Assembly: GCA_018398765.1 (NCBI GenBank)
Contig: JAHBMJ010001577.1
Span: 744-28,669, forward strand
Reading direction: 5' to 3'
DNA from: Chromera velia
Taxonomy: Eukaryota; Sar; Chromeraceae
Length of the DNA stretch: 27,926 nt
Part shown: positions 1 through 11,458 of the stretch, piece by piece
How positions within the stretch are numbered: the first letter of the stretch is position 1
How the letters are laid out: every line of letters starts with the position of its first letter
Notes under the pieces: model-generated
Told to the model about the DNA's origin: nothing
What the model saw: only the letters and a program-made list of their open reading frames with translations
Database searches by the model: none
Made by a program: the position numbers and the translations under genes

Positions 1-433
1 GATACTTCAGTCCCCCCACCCCTGCCATCTGTGCCTCTCTCGACAGGGAGCTGAAGACCCCTTCCATCGGGATGTCAACATACGGCAGCAGAAGGTCTTG
101 GACAATCGCATCACACCCCTCCTTGAGCTCGATCATTCCTGGCCTCCCCATCTCGTTTATCCCCCCCTCCTTCCTTCTATTCGACGTCATGAACAAGCGG
201 AGGTACTTGTTTCGTTCAATCGCGTCGATGTACACCCCCTCCTTCTGCGGGTCCTCCTTCGATCTTTTCAACATTGCTGCTGCTTTGGGCTTCACCCGCG
301 TGAGTACCATCTTGTAGTAGGGCTCCACCCCCAGCTCATTCTGCACCTCCATCTTCTGCTCATTCGGCCCCAGCCTTTCCCCCTCTACGTAGGGACGCAC
401 CACATACTCGTTCTGTAGTGTCGGGCCTCCCCC
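1..433 (-). CDS. Unrecognised protein, partial (runs off left edge)
   Basis: The minus strand is open without a stop from 433 to base 1, about 144 codons, and continues beyond the window. The translation is charged and protein-like (for example NEYVVRPYVEGERLGPNEQK, then a Lys/Arg-rich stretch with KPKAAAMLKRSKEDPQKEG, then ELKEGCDAIVQDLLLPYVDI). I do not recognise the family. The 5' limit is unclear. The same frame continues upstream through an in-frame TAG at 434-436 into a Met-initiated stretch beginning near 506 (MSRTLVDRLGRPRHLDF). So either a splice acceptor lies at TAG/AAC or slightly downstream at CTACAG/AACGAG, or the gene carries a nonsense mutation. Neither candidate acceptor has the TGCAG ending preferred in this window. 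The first Met inside the open stretch is the one in KMEVQNELG. It could be a host gene or a fragment of a mobile-element ORF; nothing seen here decides that. Confidence 0.5.
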
Positions 434-2079
434 GTTCTACGGCTTGCTCCCCCCAACCACAGAGAAGTCAAGATGCCTCGGCCTCCCGAGCCTGTCTACC
501 AATGTTCGACTCATCGCCCAAACCCACACGTCACTCACAGTCAACGGAAAGACGGATACAGTAAATAAAACTCCGAGGTTCCGGCAAACTTGTGCCCCGG
601 AAGAAGAACAATAAGAATGTTCTAGTATGATAAGTTCTCTTCCGACAGCCGAGACAGTCCTGCTATGCACGTACTGTTTGCTAAGGGACCGACAGTGGAC
701 TCTACTGAAATCATCATCTCCAAGATTGGTCAATATGACGGCATGCTCTCACTTCTGGGTAAGTCAAATAATCGAGCAAAAAGAATGCATACAAAAAAAT
801 TCACTTTTTTGCGATCGGATTCCGGGTGGGGACGCCGAAAAAAAAAAAAGTGAATAATTAATGTATACACCTTCTACACGCGCATCATTTGCGAGAAGTC
901 ACGGGTCTGATTGCATATATAATGGCGCTGACACACCGGAACCCTGCATGCAATATCAGACGGACTGACTCCAAGAATGCAACATCTGATCAATCGAAAA
1001 GCACAGGACATAATGTTTGGCTACTACATATGCTACTGTACTACTTCTAGAATGGCCAAAATATAAATGAAAGTAAATGAAAGAAACATGTATGTCTGTA
1101 TGTAAAAGACTTATATATTGACTCCATAAAAAAAAAATAAAAATGTAAGTAGATTTAAGTGGGGAGCACTGTAATTCTTTTTTTTATAAGCAAAAATAAG
1201 TTGTTAAAGATTTATCAGTAATGTATTGCTGCGGTTACAATTTTATTTTCTCTTTCACGTTTATTCACGTTAATACCATGTGTTAGCGAAGTCCTTATAC
1301 GTCATTAATTTTCTTATTAGCAAACGTATCTAATAGCAGAACTCTTCTTATTTCTTCTTCTCAACAGTTTTGAAGCCCGTCCAGCTGTCTCCGGCCCTCT
1401 ACGGCATTTACAGATACCGCGGCTACGCTTTTGTGCAGCCAACAACCGTGATTGAGGGTTTTATCATGCACCATATATTAATATGGGAAGGGGAACCTGT
1501 TGCATGCATGTACTACGATCATGGACGCACCTCTCAGTGCTCTCACCCTATATCTCACCCCTGGGGGCCACGGCATGTCCCGTAGGGACATTATAATTCA
1601 TGCATTGCAGAAACAAAAACAGGCGCGTTCGCACGGAGCTTAGTACGGTAAACCCGTTACGTGCCCCTCAAGCATCAATAGTTAAGAGACGAAAATTTCG
1701 CCGCGGTGCCTTTGATTTTGGGGGAAGGGCCGAGGCTGGGAGATGCTGGGAGGTACGTACGTGTGTTCGTTCTTCTCACATCTGGATTCATCAGAATTGC
1801 GTCACAAAGCTGCTTTTGTTCGTGTGTGCCACTGGCTTGAGCAGTGTCGTTCTCTGGACTCCGTGACATTTGTGAAATGAGAGAAGATCACAGAAGATGT
1901 GGCGGGAAGTGTTGTTGACAGAGCGAACCTTTCTCTGCACATTGCTTCCTGAGAGTCAGAGCTAACTGCATGGGCGTGCAGACCCTTTTGTCCGATCATA
2001 AGGTGGAAGGGCGAATTGATCTGATACCATCTAATCTTGCTGGAAAGGAGAAAGAAAGGCAGAAAAAGTCGCTCTTCAG
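434..2079. other. Intergenic region between the left gene and PPKL
   Basis: No gene could be supported. Bases 850-1370 are strongly AT-rich with A and T homopolymers. Bases 1370-1600 are more GC-balanced and hold a short open stretch on the plus strand, preceded by a CAACAG that could be a 3' splice site, but there is no recognisable product. Bases 1600-2079 lie just upstream of the PPKL start and probably hold its promoter and 5' untranslated region. The ATG at 2080 directly follows CTCTTCAG, so a 5' UTR intron ending there is possible. Confidence 0.5.
799..855. repeat. Inverted repeat with perfect 12-bp arms
   Basis: ATTCACTTTTTT at 799-810 is the exact reverse complement of AAAAAAGTGAAT at 844-855, separated by a 33-base spacer that itself includes CGGATTCCG. 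It could fold as a hairpin. It lies in intergenic DNA upstream of the left minus-strand gene. It may be a remnant of a small transposon or a structural element; no target-site duplication was identified. Confidence 0.6.
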
Positions 2080-4087
2080 ATGACTACTATGGAGGATCAG
2101 GCGGGGGAAGTTCCCCTGCCTCGATTCGGTCACACGACTACTTTGGTCGGAGGAACGCGAGTCGTCCTTTTTGGTGGTGCGACTGGAGGTGAGTAAAAGT
2201 GAACTGGAGCCTTCTTCCTTTCAGAAATGGAGAAACAGTCTTGGATCTGTACATTTCCGTATGATACTCTGACTTGTCAGACAGAGTGCACTGCTCACTC
2301 ACCCAAATTTCTTTTTTCCACCAACCCCTCCGTCCACTCTGTCCCACTTCAGATGCCGGTAGATATACCATTACTGCGGATACGTATGTGCTGGACGTGT
2401 CCAATAACATCTGGGAGAGAACGGTGCCCGAGGGACAGCCGCCCTCACCCAGAGCAGCCCACGCAGCCGCGTGCGTCGATCAGTTCCAACTGGTGATTTA
2501 CGGGGGTGCCACTGGAGGAGGAAGTCTGTCGCCTGACGAGGTCAGTGGAACACGCGGCATTTCTGTTGCTGGGCGAGTCTAAATGCCAGCACGTACCTTG
2601 GGTGTGTGGGCGTGGTAGACGCTCAGTTTGGTTGGAGACGGAGTCGGAAAGACAGGAAGATCTTTTGCCCTCCGACCCTCCTTTCTCTCTCGTTGAGTGG
2701 ACAGGCCTTCACTGATCTCGCTCGTTGTTGTGCCTTACTACTGTGCCTCTCTTTTTGTCTGTCGTTGCGTCCCCTACCTTGATCTCTTCGCCGGATAATC
2801 TCTGTTCTCCTCTCTGGCTGTGGTGTCCGTCAAACTGGTGGCAGGGCTTTCAGCTCTCCTCTGCCTCTTTCCAGTTTCTGCCGTCCTCCCTGGGAATGAT
2901 CCCTCTCTTGTGCCGAAAACCAACTGCAAATTCCCCTTCCGCGTACCATTATGTCTCTCCCTCTCGGCGGTTGTTGCTTGCAGTTGTATCTCCTGGACTT
3001 CCGACAAGAGGCCAATCGTCAGAGGTCCCAGTGGATGCCCGTGCCTGTGCAGGGACCCACGCCGGGGCGGCGATATGGTCAGTGGGAGAATGGGGAAGTG
3101 AGCGGGTGCAGAGAGTGACGGGAGAAGAGGAAGCTCTTTGTCTTGAATGCGGGAGGGATTGACCGGAAGGGGGCAGACGGAAGGAGGCACTGGACATGCA
3201 GGAGGGAATGAATGTAGTTGTCTGTCTCAAGCAGGAGCCGCTGGATCGAGTGACTGAGAGTGTTTTCCGTCCAAGCCGCCGTCTCCTCACATGCCCCCCT
3301 GATCCGCTTGGTTCCTGTCCTCCTGTCCCCCCTCCCATGTGAGTCTGCAGGTCACTCACTCGTTTTTCACAAACCCAACCTGATAGTCTTTGGAGGAAAT
3401 AACGGAACACAGGCGGAGAATGATATTTGGTTAGTCTGTCGCCGGAATAAACGTTTCCTTCATTTTTTCGTCGCGCCTGTCATCATCATCATCATCATTC
3501 ATTATTCATTCATTATTAACATACGCCATCGCCATCGGCCTAAATAGGCGTCTAGCGTTCGGCGGCAATGTCGCGCCTGTCTTTCTGTGCCAACTCTCCA
3601 TCCCTTCCCGGTACTTCTTCCCCCTTTCCTTCCTTGGGAGTGTCTGGTCCTTTCGTCTTTGCGTCGCCAACTTCTGATTCTGAGGGTGTGGGGAGATGAG
3701 TGAGTGGGAGTACTGTAGAGTCAGAGCGTGCGTAAGTCTTCTCTGTGGGAATGCGCATGGGTGCATGCAGGCATCTGGATGTGGAGAGAGCCCCCTTCAC
3801 GTGGGCTCAGGTCGAGTTGCAACCGCAGGCTCGGAAGCCTCACCCGCGCGTCTACCATTCCGCCGAGGTGGGTGGGTATGCTGCCTTAATTTCTGCATGG
3901 GTTGCTGGATGGGGCATTTTTCTCTCTCTGGCGAGTGTGCTTCCTGTGAGAAAAGATGTGGAAGAGCGGAGGGAGGTAGAGAGAGTCCAAACATTCAAAT
4001 TCTCACAATCAGTGGGTGGCTCCTGCTCTTTTCTCATCTGTATCTGCGCTTCGGTGGAACCGTTGTGCATCGTCGGTCTCTCGTTCC

Positions 4088-4125
<38 letters not shown>

Positions 4126-4826
4126 GCAGGTGTGCCGAGAAGGTCCAGCCACAGGCATGATGGTCAGTCAGCCGTTCCCATTTCGCTTTCCCTTCTTTGT
4201 CTCTGCGGATCCATCTGGACGTTTTTCTGTCCCGTTCCGTTGTTCGTGCGTGCCGTTTCGATTGCTCTGAGCGGGTGCATTAGTGACACTCTCTGAATAT
4301 TGTCGGCGTTCGTGTCTCTCCCTCTATCTGTTGACTTTCTGTTCTGCTGCAGGTTGTGTTTGGTGGAAGGACTGCGGACAACCGGAGTTTGAATGACACA
4401 TGGGGACTGAGGCAGCACAGAGACGGGCGGTGGGATTGGGTCGAGGCACCGGGGAAAAAGGGGAGCCCTCCTGACAAGAGATTTCAGCATTGTCAGTGAA
4501 GTGACCTTCCTTGGGGGGCAACTTGAATGCATCTTACTTTTTTTTTTGCATTCTTTCTGTTTCTTATTGCACTGTGTACAGCTGTCCGTCCGTCTCTCAA
4601 AAACTCCTCAATGGTCCTTCCAAGTTTCCCTTTCAATTTCGGAAATGCTCTTCTTTTTTGATGACACAGATTCCCAGCTCCCGTCCTCCCTTTCGTCGTT
4701 CAGTTCTTCATTCGTTTTTCTCCCCTCGCTTCATTTTGCAGCGTCGATTTTTGTCGGGTCGAAACTTCTGATCATCGGGGGGAGGGGGGACGACGTCGCA
4801 CGGTGAGTCTCTTCCTTTCTCTATTC

Positions 4827-4857
<31 letters not shown>

Positions 4858-7725
4858 TTCTTCCTTCCTTCCTTCCTTGTTTGTTTCTTTCTCTCGTTCG
4901 CGGCCCAGGCGAGAGAGATGAGAGGGCAATTTTACAGGGGGCAAAGGGGGGGGGGGTTCTTTGGATCTCCTTCCACGACACACACAGACAGTCTTCCGTC
5001 ACCCTCTGCAGTAACAAAAAGATATCAGGTGGCCCGTGTAGTGTGTTTTGCCGCAGTGGATTGCCTCATTTATGTCCATGCACACTTCCTCGTCCTTTTC
5101 TCTAAATTCCCTCACATGCAGGCCGCTGCCTACTGCGATGTACGACACGGAGAACTGCGAGTGGACGAACTTTCCCTCCATTCACAGGGTGAGTAAGTGT
5201 GTGCAGGGGTGGAAGGGGGAAGGAGACTAAGTACATGCATGGCAGAGGAATGGAGGGAGTGAGAGAGTGGAGACAGTGGGATCAAGTGAGAGAGAGAGTG
5301 AAGGGGTCAAGTTCGCGTGTTCGAGCGGTGTGCTCGGTGCTTTCTTTTCTTTCATTTTCTTTTGCATTCCCGACTTAGCATTTTCTGCTTTTTACGACAC
5401 TTACCCTCTTTTACCCGCTTCGTTTTCATTCGTGGAGTAACATCTCCTCCTCTTTTTCGAAACCACAGGAAGGAAGCAGACTTTATTTGTGATTGTACTG
5501 GGCATGCACATGACCAATCTTCTCATTCAATCATGGGGGGGGGCATTCCACTCCTTTGCTGAGCTCTGGTTGAGTGTTGTTTTGCTTCCCTTCCTTCCTT
5601 GCCTTCTCGAATCACTGGTCAAGTGCAGTTTCGCCACTCGTCCTGGTCCCTCCAGTCCCTCTTCTTTGCTTACGGAGGGTTCGACCACAGGAATCCCTCG
5701 GCACCCACCAACCACCTACAGGTCTGTCTGTCATTCTGTCTGTCTTCCTTCTGGTGTGTCAATCCAGATTTTTCGTCTACAACTCCCAGTACTTGTTGCC
5801 CCCGCCGCCTTCGGTGTTGGCCTTTTTCTTTTTGTTGTCAGCATGACAAAAGAAAGAAGAGACACTCTGTACCCCCGGGCCCCCCACCCGTCGTTTCTTT
5901 CCTCTTTCTTTCAGGTTGCGGACATCAACCGTCCCCCCTTCTCGATAGGAGGAGGGGCGGGTGCCACGTCCTCCCCCCAGCGTCTGGCCTCACCCGGTCA
6001 GAGTGCCAGCAGGGGAGCAACGGCTGCGGCCTCCTCTGCACAGTCCCCAGATCCGCGTTCGACGGCAGCAGAGGCGGGGGTGGGGCCGGCGTCGAGAGAC
6101 TCCACAGCGGCAGAGACGCTGAGGAACCAGACGGCAACACCCGGACCCTCCCATCTGCCTGTCGATTCAACAGCACGACAACGGTCGGTCGGTCGGTCGG
6201 GTCGTCTGCGCTCTTTTGGCGTGTTATTTGTTGTATGGTGTTTGGCAGTGCTCCTTCGGATCCGTGGGTTGCAATTGACAAGCATGTCTCTCTCTGATCC
6301 CTTGCCGGCCTCCTACCATTCTTTTTGCCCGCCCTTCCTTTCTCCTGTGTCTGTGTGTGTGCGTGAGAGGGAACGAGAGAAAGAGCGAGAGAGAGAGACA
6401 GTGCATGGATGGAATTTGCAGGCGGTCGTCCCAGGGGAGTGTGGGTTCGTCGGGGGGGCGGGGGGTGTCTGGGTCTAGGGGGGCGCCGGGCGGGGACTTG
6501 GTTGGTCAGGGAATTCGCATGGCGTCTCAGGTGTACATCTCTTTCGGGCAGGACTTCACGAACCTTGTGAGGAAGGTGAGGGAGTGCGTGAGAGAGAGTG
6601 TGAGTGGGTGGGTGGGTAGATGGACGAGAGGGTTAGTTGGGGGGGTTGGCAAGGTCGTCTAGGTTTTTGTTTTCGGAAAAATCTGCTTCCTCTCCTCCAT
6701 CACCTGTCTCTCTCTCTCCCCCTCTCCCTGTGTGTCCTGTTCGTGACGTTAAAGGGAGACAGGCCAGCATGAAATGAGGAGGCAGGGAGTCCCTCGAGGA
6801 AAATGATCGATTGGAATGGAGTCGAAAAAGATAGGCTGATCATTCCCTGTCTCTCTCCCTCTTTCAGTCTCTGTCGCTGTCCTGTCACAGACAAGCAGAG
6901 AAGGTGGTTTGTGTGGTACCTTCTGGTGACTCTCGTCTCATTCTTTTCCTTTCCTTTTCTTTTTTTTGCGTCTAGTGAATCCTGTCTCCTGCTACGTGAC
7001 TCCATGATGTGGGCTTGCAGGTATCAATAGAAAAACTGAGCAACGAGGCCAAAAAGCTTGCGCACCCGGTGATGGACAGGCAGGACATGGCCAACACCCT
7101 CGCAGACAGCATCATCGGACACTTGCTGCGGGTCGGTGTATGGGATGTGGCGACGGAGGGTTGAGGAAAGTTAGCAGACTGCATGTCTCTCTCGCCTTTT
7201 TGTCTCTGCCCTGAAGAAGAAGGAAAAACCTGAAGAGTCAAAGAGAGAGAGAGAGGTCGAGTGATGGGTACAGATTTTTCTTTCTTTCTCTCTCTCTCTC
7301 CCTCTCTGCGACCAATTCTGCCCCTCTTTCACTTCCCCTCCCTCCCTGAGAGAATGAATGCAGCCGCAAGAGTGGGAGACGGATCCGGACCCCCACACTT
7401 TCTTTCTTGACTGGAAGCAGGTGTCGCAGTTGTGTGACTTGGTCAGTTGGATTGATTCGGCTGTACTCAACTGTAAACTGTGCAGGTGCTTGAATAGATG
7501 GGGAGGCGGCGTGTGGAGAGGTAGTATCTCGACTGGATTTCGTCCTTCTTCTTTTTCGTTGCCGAGGGCGGAAAGTGACATCACTGGTCCTCATGAAAGG
7601 AAAACTGAAAAGGCAAACTAATACAATCAATGTACGTCCCGGGTGTGTGTCTATGCATGCAGATGTTGGAGGTGATGAAGGCACAGCCGATGGTCCTCAA
7701 ATTGCGGGCAGCCATCAAGGGTCAG

Positions 7726-7765
<40 letters not shown>

Positions 7766-9193
7766 TGACGGCGTACTTCGAGTTTGGATATTCTGTTTAC
7801 CTGTCTGTTGACAAGGTTCTTTTATGTGATCATTCGTGCGTACTTTTGATCAGCAGGTTCCCTCCCTGTCCACACACTCAAACCCTGCATTCTTTCACGG
7901 GCCGAAGGTGGTCTCTTCTCTTCGTGAATGTGTGTCGAGAAAGAAAGAAACAATCAATTGCTGACTGCTGTAAGCCAATTCGTCCTCTCCCTCTCTTTCT
8001 CCGGTGGTTTGACTGCTCTCTCTGTCTTTCTGTTGGCCAATTGTTTGTTTACTTCTTTCTTTGCTTCCTTTCTTTGCTTCTGCATGCCCGCCTGCAGTGT
8101 TTGGGGACATCCACGGGCAGTATGGGGACCTGATGCGTCTGTTCGCTCGGTACGGTTGCCCTCTGGAGGGCCTACAGGGGGACATCGACTCAACAGACTA
8201 CCTCTTCCTGGGGGACTATGTCGACAGGGGGAGCTACAGGTAGGTGAGAGAGAGAGTGAGTGGCTCAGGGGGGGGGGTTCCGGCCTGATGCTGGACGAGG
8301 GTTTCGACTTGAGAGGACACAGAGATACACTGCGATCTGTGCCTCCTTCTGGTTTCTCGTGTCTGGGAAGGAGCTTGGGGTTGCATGAGAGGAAAGGCGG
8401 TGAGATAATCTCCGCTCCTTCATTCGCTTTTTTCCTGCATTGCTTCTCGTGCACTCCAGATCTCTGTTCAAATCCTTCTCTGCGGTTGGCCGTCTGTCCA
8501 TCTTCGTGCAGCTTAGAGACGATCTGTTTGTTGTTCGCCCTAAAGCTGAAGCACCCAAACCAGGTCCACCTGCTGAGAGGGAACCACGAGGACCCGACTA
8601 TTAACCACATCTACGGGTTCTCTGATGAGTGCAGACGCAGACTCAGAGAAGGTACTGAGGGAGGAAAGGGGGGAAGTGTGAGAGCATGTTGAGTGGAATG
8701 AAGGGAGTGAGTGACTTCGGAAGTAAAAGAAGAGGAGAGATGCCTTGTGGGGATCTGCTTCTGTCATCGTGCCTTTTCCATGCTGCCCTTTTCTTTCCTT
8801 TAGTTTCCTTTATTCTCGTGCAGACCCACACAGGCATGAGTAAGAACAGATATGTGTCCGTGTGGGAAAGATTTTTTTTTTTGCCTGCTTATTTCTGTGT
8901 GATTCTTTCTTTCTGTGTTGACGTGTGAGTGTGCATGCAGACCCTGACGACCCTGAGAGTTGCTGGATGCGTTTCAACAACGTGTTTGAGTTCATGCCTG
9001 TGGGGGCGTTGATAGAGGACAAGATCCTGTGCATCCACGGGGGTATCGGGGGGTCCATCAACAGCATCGACGACATTGCGGAGATGAGCAGACCTTTGAG
9101 AGTCGCACAGGTGCCGCAGACAGAGGACGAACAGAAGGTGACGGACCTGTTGTGGTCAGACCCCACGGTCGGTCAGGCAGGCAGTTGAGTGAC

Positions 9194-9232
<39 letters not shown>

Positions 9233-9503
9233 AGGTGACTTTGTGCATGTGCGTTTGTGTCTTGCTTCTGGCTCTGTCCTCTCTGTTTCTGGAAAGGTAG
9301 ATTCTGTCTGTTCACTCTTCCTCTTCTTGTCATTCTTTGTCTAAGAGTGTGAGCAGGACAGAAGCAGGTCGAAACTAGACCAGGATCGAGACGTGTGCCT
9401 TTCGATCAATCCTCTACTGTTGCACGGGGTGAAACGACTTACCCCTCGAGAACTTGGGAGACAGGATGCATGAATGGACCGTGGTTTTGCGTCTGTATAT
9501 TCG

Positions 9504-9547
<44 letters not shown>

Positions 9548-11458
9548 CGCGCGCGCGCGCGTGCAGGACAGTGACAACATCCATGGTGTGGTCGTGAACG
9601 AAACGAGAGACCCTGATGGAGGGGGGAGGATCGTGAAATATGGTCAGGGGGGGGGGAGGCTGTTTCTTGCCCGTTTTCTCATCTTTTTCCTTTGTTAAAC
9701 AAACTTGATTGATCTCTTATACACAATGCCCTGTTTCTTATCTTTCTCTCCTGCATTTTCTCGTTTGCAGAATAAGATGCGACGTTCAACGCCACTTGCT
9801 TCTTTCTTTGTTTCTTTTCTTCTCTTCTCTTCTCTTCTCTTCTCTCGTTGTCCTGTGACCCAGTGCTTTCTCTCAAGGACTCTTGAGACATGTTTTATCA
9901 TTCCGGAGGCTTTTCGCGCTGTGGCGTTGTCAGTTTGGCAGCAAATCTTTCTCTTCCTCAAGATGCTTCCCCACACACAGCACAAATGGAATGAATGAAC
10001 GAACGAACGGATGGATGGATGCAGGTCCCGATCGGGTGCATCGCTTTTTGGAAGACAACAAACTCCAAATGATCGTCAGGTCTGTCTTTGAATGAGCGTG
10101 TCGGTGTGCGTGCGTCAGAAAGAGAGAGAGAACAGGAGGAGGGGGATCATTGTCCAGGAAGATGCATACTTCCATTTTTGTTCTGTTCCTCGCGGTGTGT
10201 GTCACTCAGGCTTCGGTTTCCTCTTCTTTCCTTCTGTCCAAATAGGCCTCTCTATCTATTTTTCTCTATCCCATTGTCTGGATGATGTGTCTCCGTCACA
10301 TTTTTCTGTTTTCCTTCCTTCCTTCTCTCTCTTCTCAGGGCCCACGAATGCGTGATGGACGGCTTTGAGAGATTTGCTGGAGGAAAGCTGATCACTCTGT
10401 TCTCAGGTGTGTACGTTTTTCTTTTCTTGTCTGTTCGTTCAAGTCTCTCTCTTTCTTTTGCTTTCCTTCTACTTGGCAAAATTCTACTTGGAGACGCTCT
10501 CTTGCAAGGTGCGCATCTCAACTCTCTCTTTCAAAGACCAGCGAGGAATCAGACAATCAAAAGCGCAGCAACAGCCTGAGGAGGCGATCAAGTCAGAAAG
10601 AAGGGAAAAAGAAACGAGACAACGGGATGGATGCGCGCTCTGTTTTCTTCTACTCTGAAAATGAGAGTGAACACTCTATTGCGGCATTCAAAGAACGTCT
10701 GCAAGGACAAAAATCGCGCGAACAAACGAAGAGGCAGGGAAGGAAACGCATTTGTCGTCTCATTCCTTCTGTTTCTTCTTCTTCTTGCTTCAATCCGTTT
10801 AACGATCTATCTATGCATGAATGAATGAGTGCAGCAACCGACTACTGCGGCCACCATCGGAATGCGGGGGCCCTCCTGTTCATTGGTCGGAATCTGACCA
10901 TCGTCCCCAAAATCATTTCGCCCATGGAGCGCCCGCACATGACCTGGTCAGTCAGTCATGCCGGTAGGGAAAGGTTTGGAGAGCGAGACGCATGCTGGCA
11001 GGGGAATGGTTTGTGTCCACACTTTGTGCTTCTGTCTCGGCGTTATCGTTTTCTCTTTTCTCTATCGATTGGTCTTTCTTTGTTGGCTATAGATGTTTTG
11101 CTCCAGATGTGTCCTTTGGTCCTCTCCATGCGCTCTTCCTCTTCCGTCTATGCTTGTATGAAGCGTGGAAACGAAAAGAAAGGAAACGGCAAACGCGGAA
11201 TTAAAGGAACCTCTGTCTGTCTGTCTGTCTGTCTGCGAAGTTGCCTCCTGGCCCGCCGTGCTGGCTGACCGCGTGAGAAGGAGAAGGATGACTTGACAGA
11301 AACAGTCGAGCAGCATTTTGTTGGTCTGTCTGTCTGTCTTCCTGTGTGTCTTCTCTCGATCCTTCGTGTGTGTCTGCAGGGACCAAAACATCACTCAGGC
11401 AAGACCGCCGACACCTCCGCGGCCTGTTCCGCGAGCAAGAGGAGAGGGCTTTGCTTGA
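2080..11458 (+). CDS. PPKL: Kelch-repeat serine/threonine phosphatase (PPKL/BSU1-like), 23 exons
   Basis: Coding exons: 2080-2188, 2353-2540, 2984-3077, 3351-3429, 3771-3867, 4130-4162, 4353-4491, 4742-4802, 5122-5188, 5629-5721, 5915-6183, 6422-6575, 7021-7131, 7364-7441, 7663-7720, 8098-8239, 8512-8651, 8941-9167, 9567-9642, 10025-10079, 10339-10406, 10835-10946, 11380-11458. They sum to 2529 bases, 842 residues plus TGA, with every junction in phase. Residues 15-320 form six Kelch blades; their GG pairs are at 32-33, 87-88, 145-146, 204-205, 259-260 and 305-306. Residues ~321-450 are a Ser/Ala/Gly-rich linker. The rest is a complete PPP domain: GDIHG 546-550, GDYVDRG 582-588, RGNHE 613-617, HGG 670-672, RAHE 757-760, FSATDYCG near 778-785. 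Predicted metal ligands are D547, H549, D583, N615, H670 and H759. By family it dephosphorylates Ser/Thr, with Kelch blades likely recruiting partners. Apicomplexan PPKL acts in cell polarity and the apical complex; plant BSU1 in brassinosteroid signalling. The C-terminal tail ends in a PPTPPR motif. The start is chosen because the first blade begins within 15 codons of it. The linker exon at 5915 has the least certain ends. Confidence 0.95.
4087..4125. repeat. (TCTG)n microsatellite at a 3' splice site
   Basis: A tetranucleotide array ends only a few bases before the CTGCAG acceptor of PPKL exon 6 and takes the place of the polypyrimidine tract. Confidence 0.85.
4826..4860. repeat. (TTTC)n microsatellite in a PPKL intron
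   Basis: Tandem TTTC units followed by TTCC units lie about 25 bases after the GTGAGT donor of PPKL exon 8. Confidence 0.85.
7725..7768. repeat. (CT)n(GT)n compound microsatellite
   Basis: A CT run passes directly into a GT run just after the GTCAGT donor of PPKL exon 15. Confidence 0.85.
9199..9228. repeat. (CT)n microsatellite
   Basis: An uninterrupted CT run of about 30 bases lies in the intron after PPKL exon 18. Confidence 0.85.
9504..9563. repeat. (CT)n(GT)n(GC)n microsatellite abutting an acceptor
   Basis: CT, GT and GC dinucleotide runs follow one another and end at the GTGCAG acceptor of PPKL exon 19. The array supplies the pyrimidine tract of this intron. The GT and GC parts are alternating purine-pyrimidine, the composition prone to form Z-DNA. 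Confidence 0.85.

Noticed and set aside
1370-1585. 71-codon plus-strand open frame after a CAACAG
   Set aside because: Short, no recognisable motif and no partner exon in phase with PPKL exon 1; left as intergenic.
5489-6478. 329-codon plus-strand open frame
   Set aside because: It is not one exon. Its middle is PPKL exon 5915-6183; the rest reads through introns with a microsatellite-encoded low-complexity translation.
7954-8610. 218-codon minus-strand open frame
   Set aside because: Antisense to PPKL exons 8098-8239 and 8512-8651, which carry the phosphatase motifs on the plus strand.
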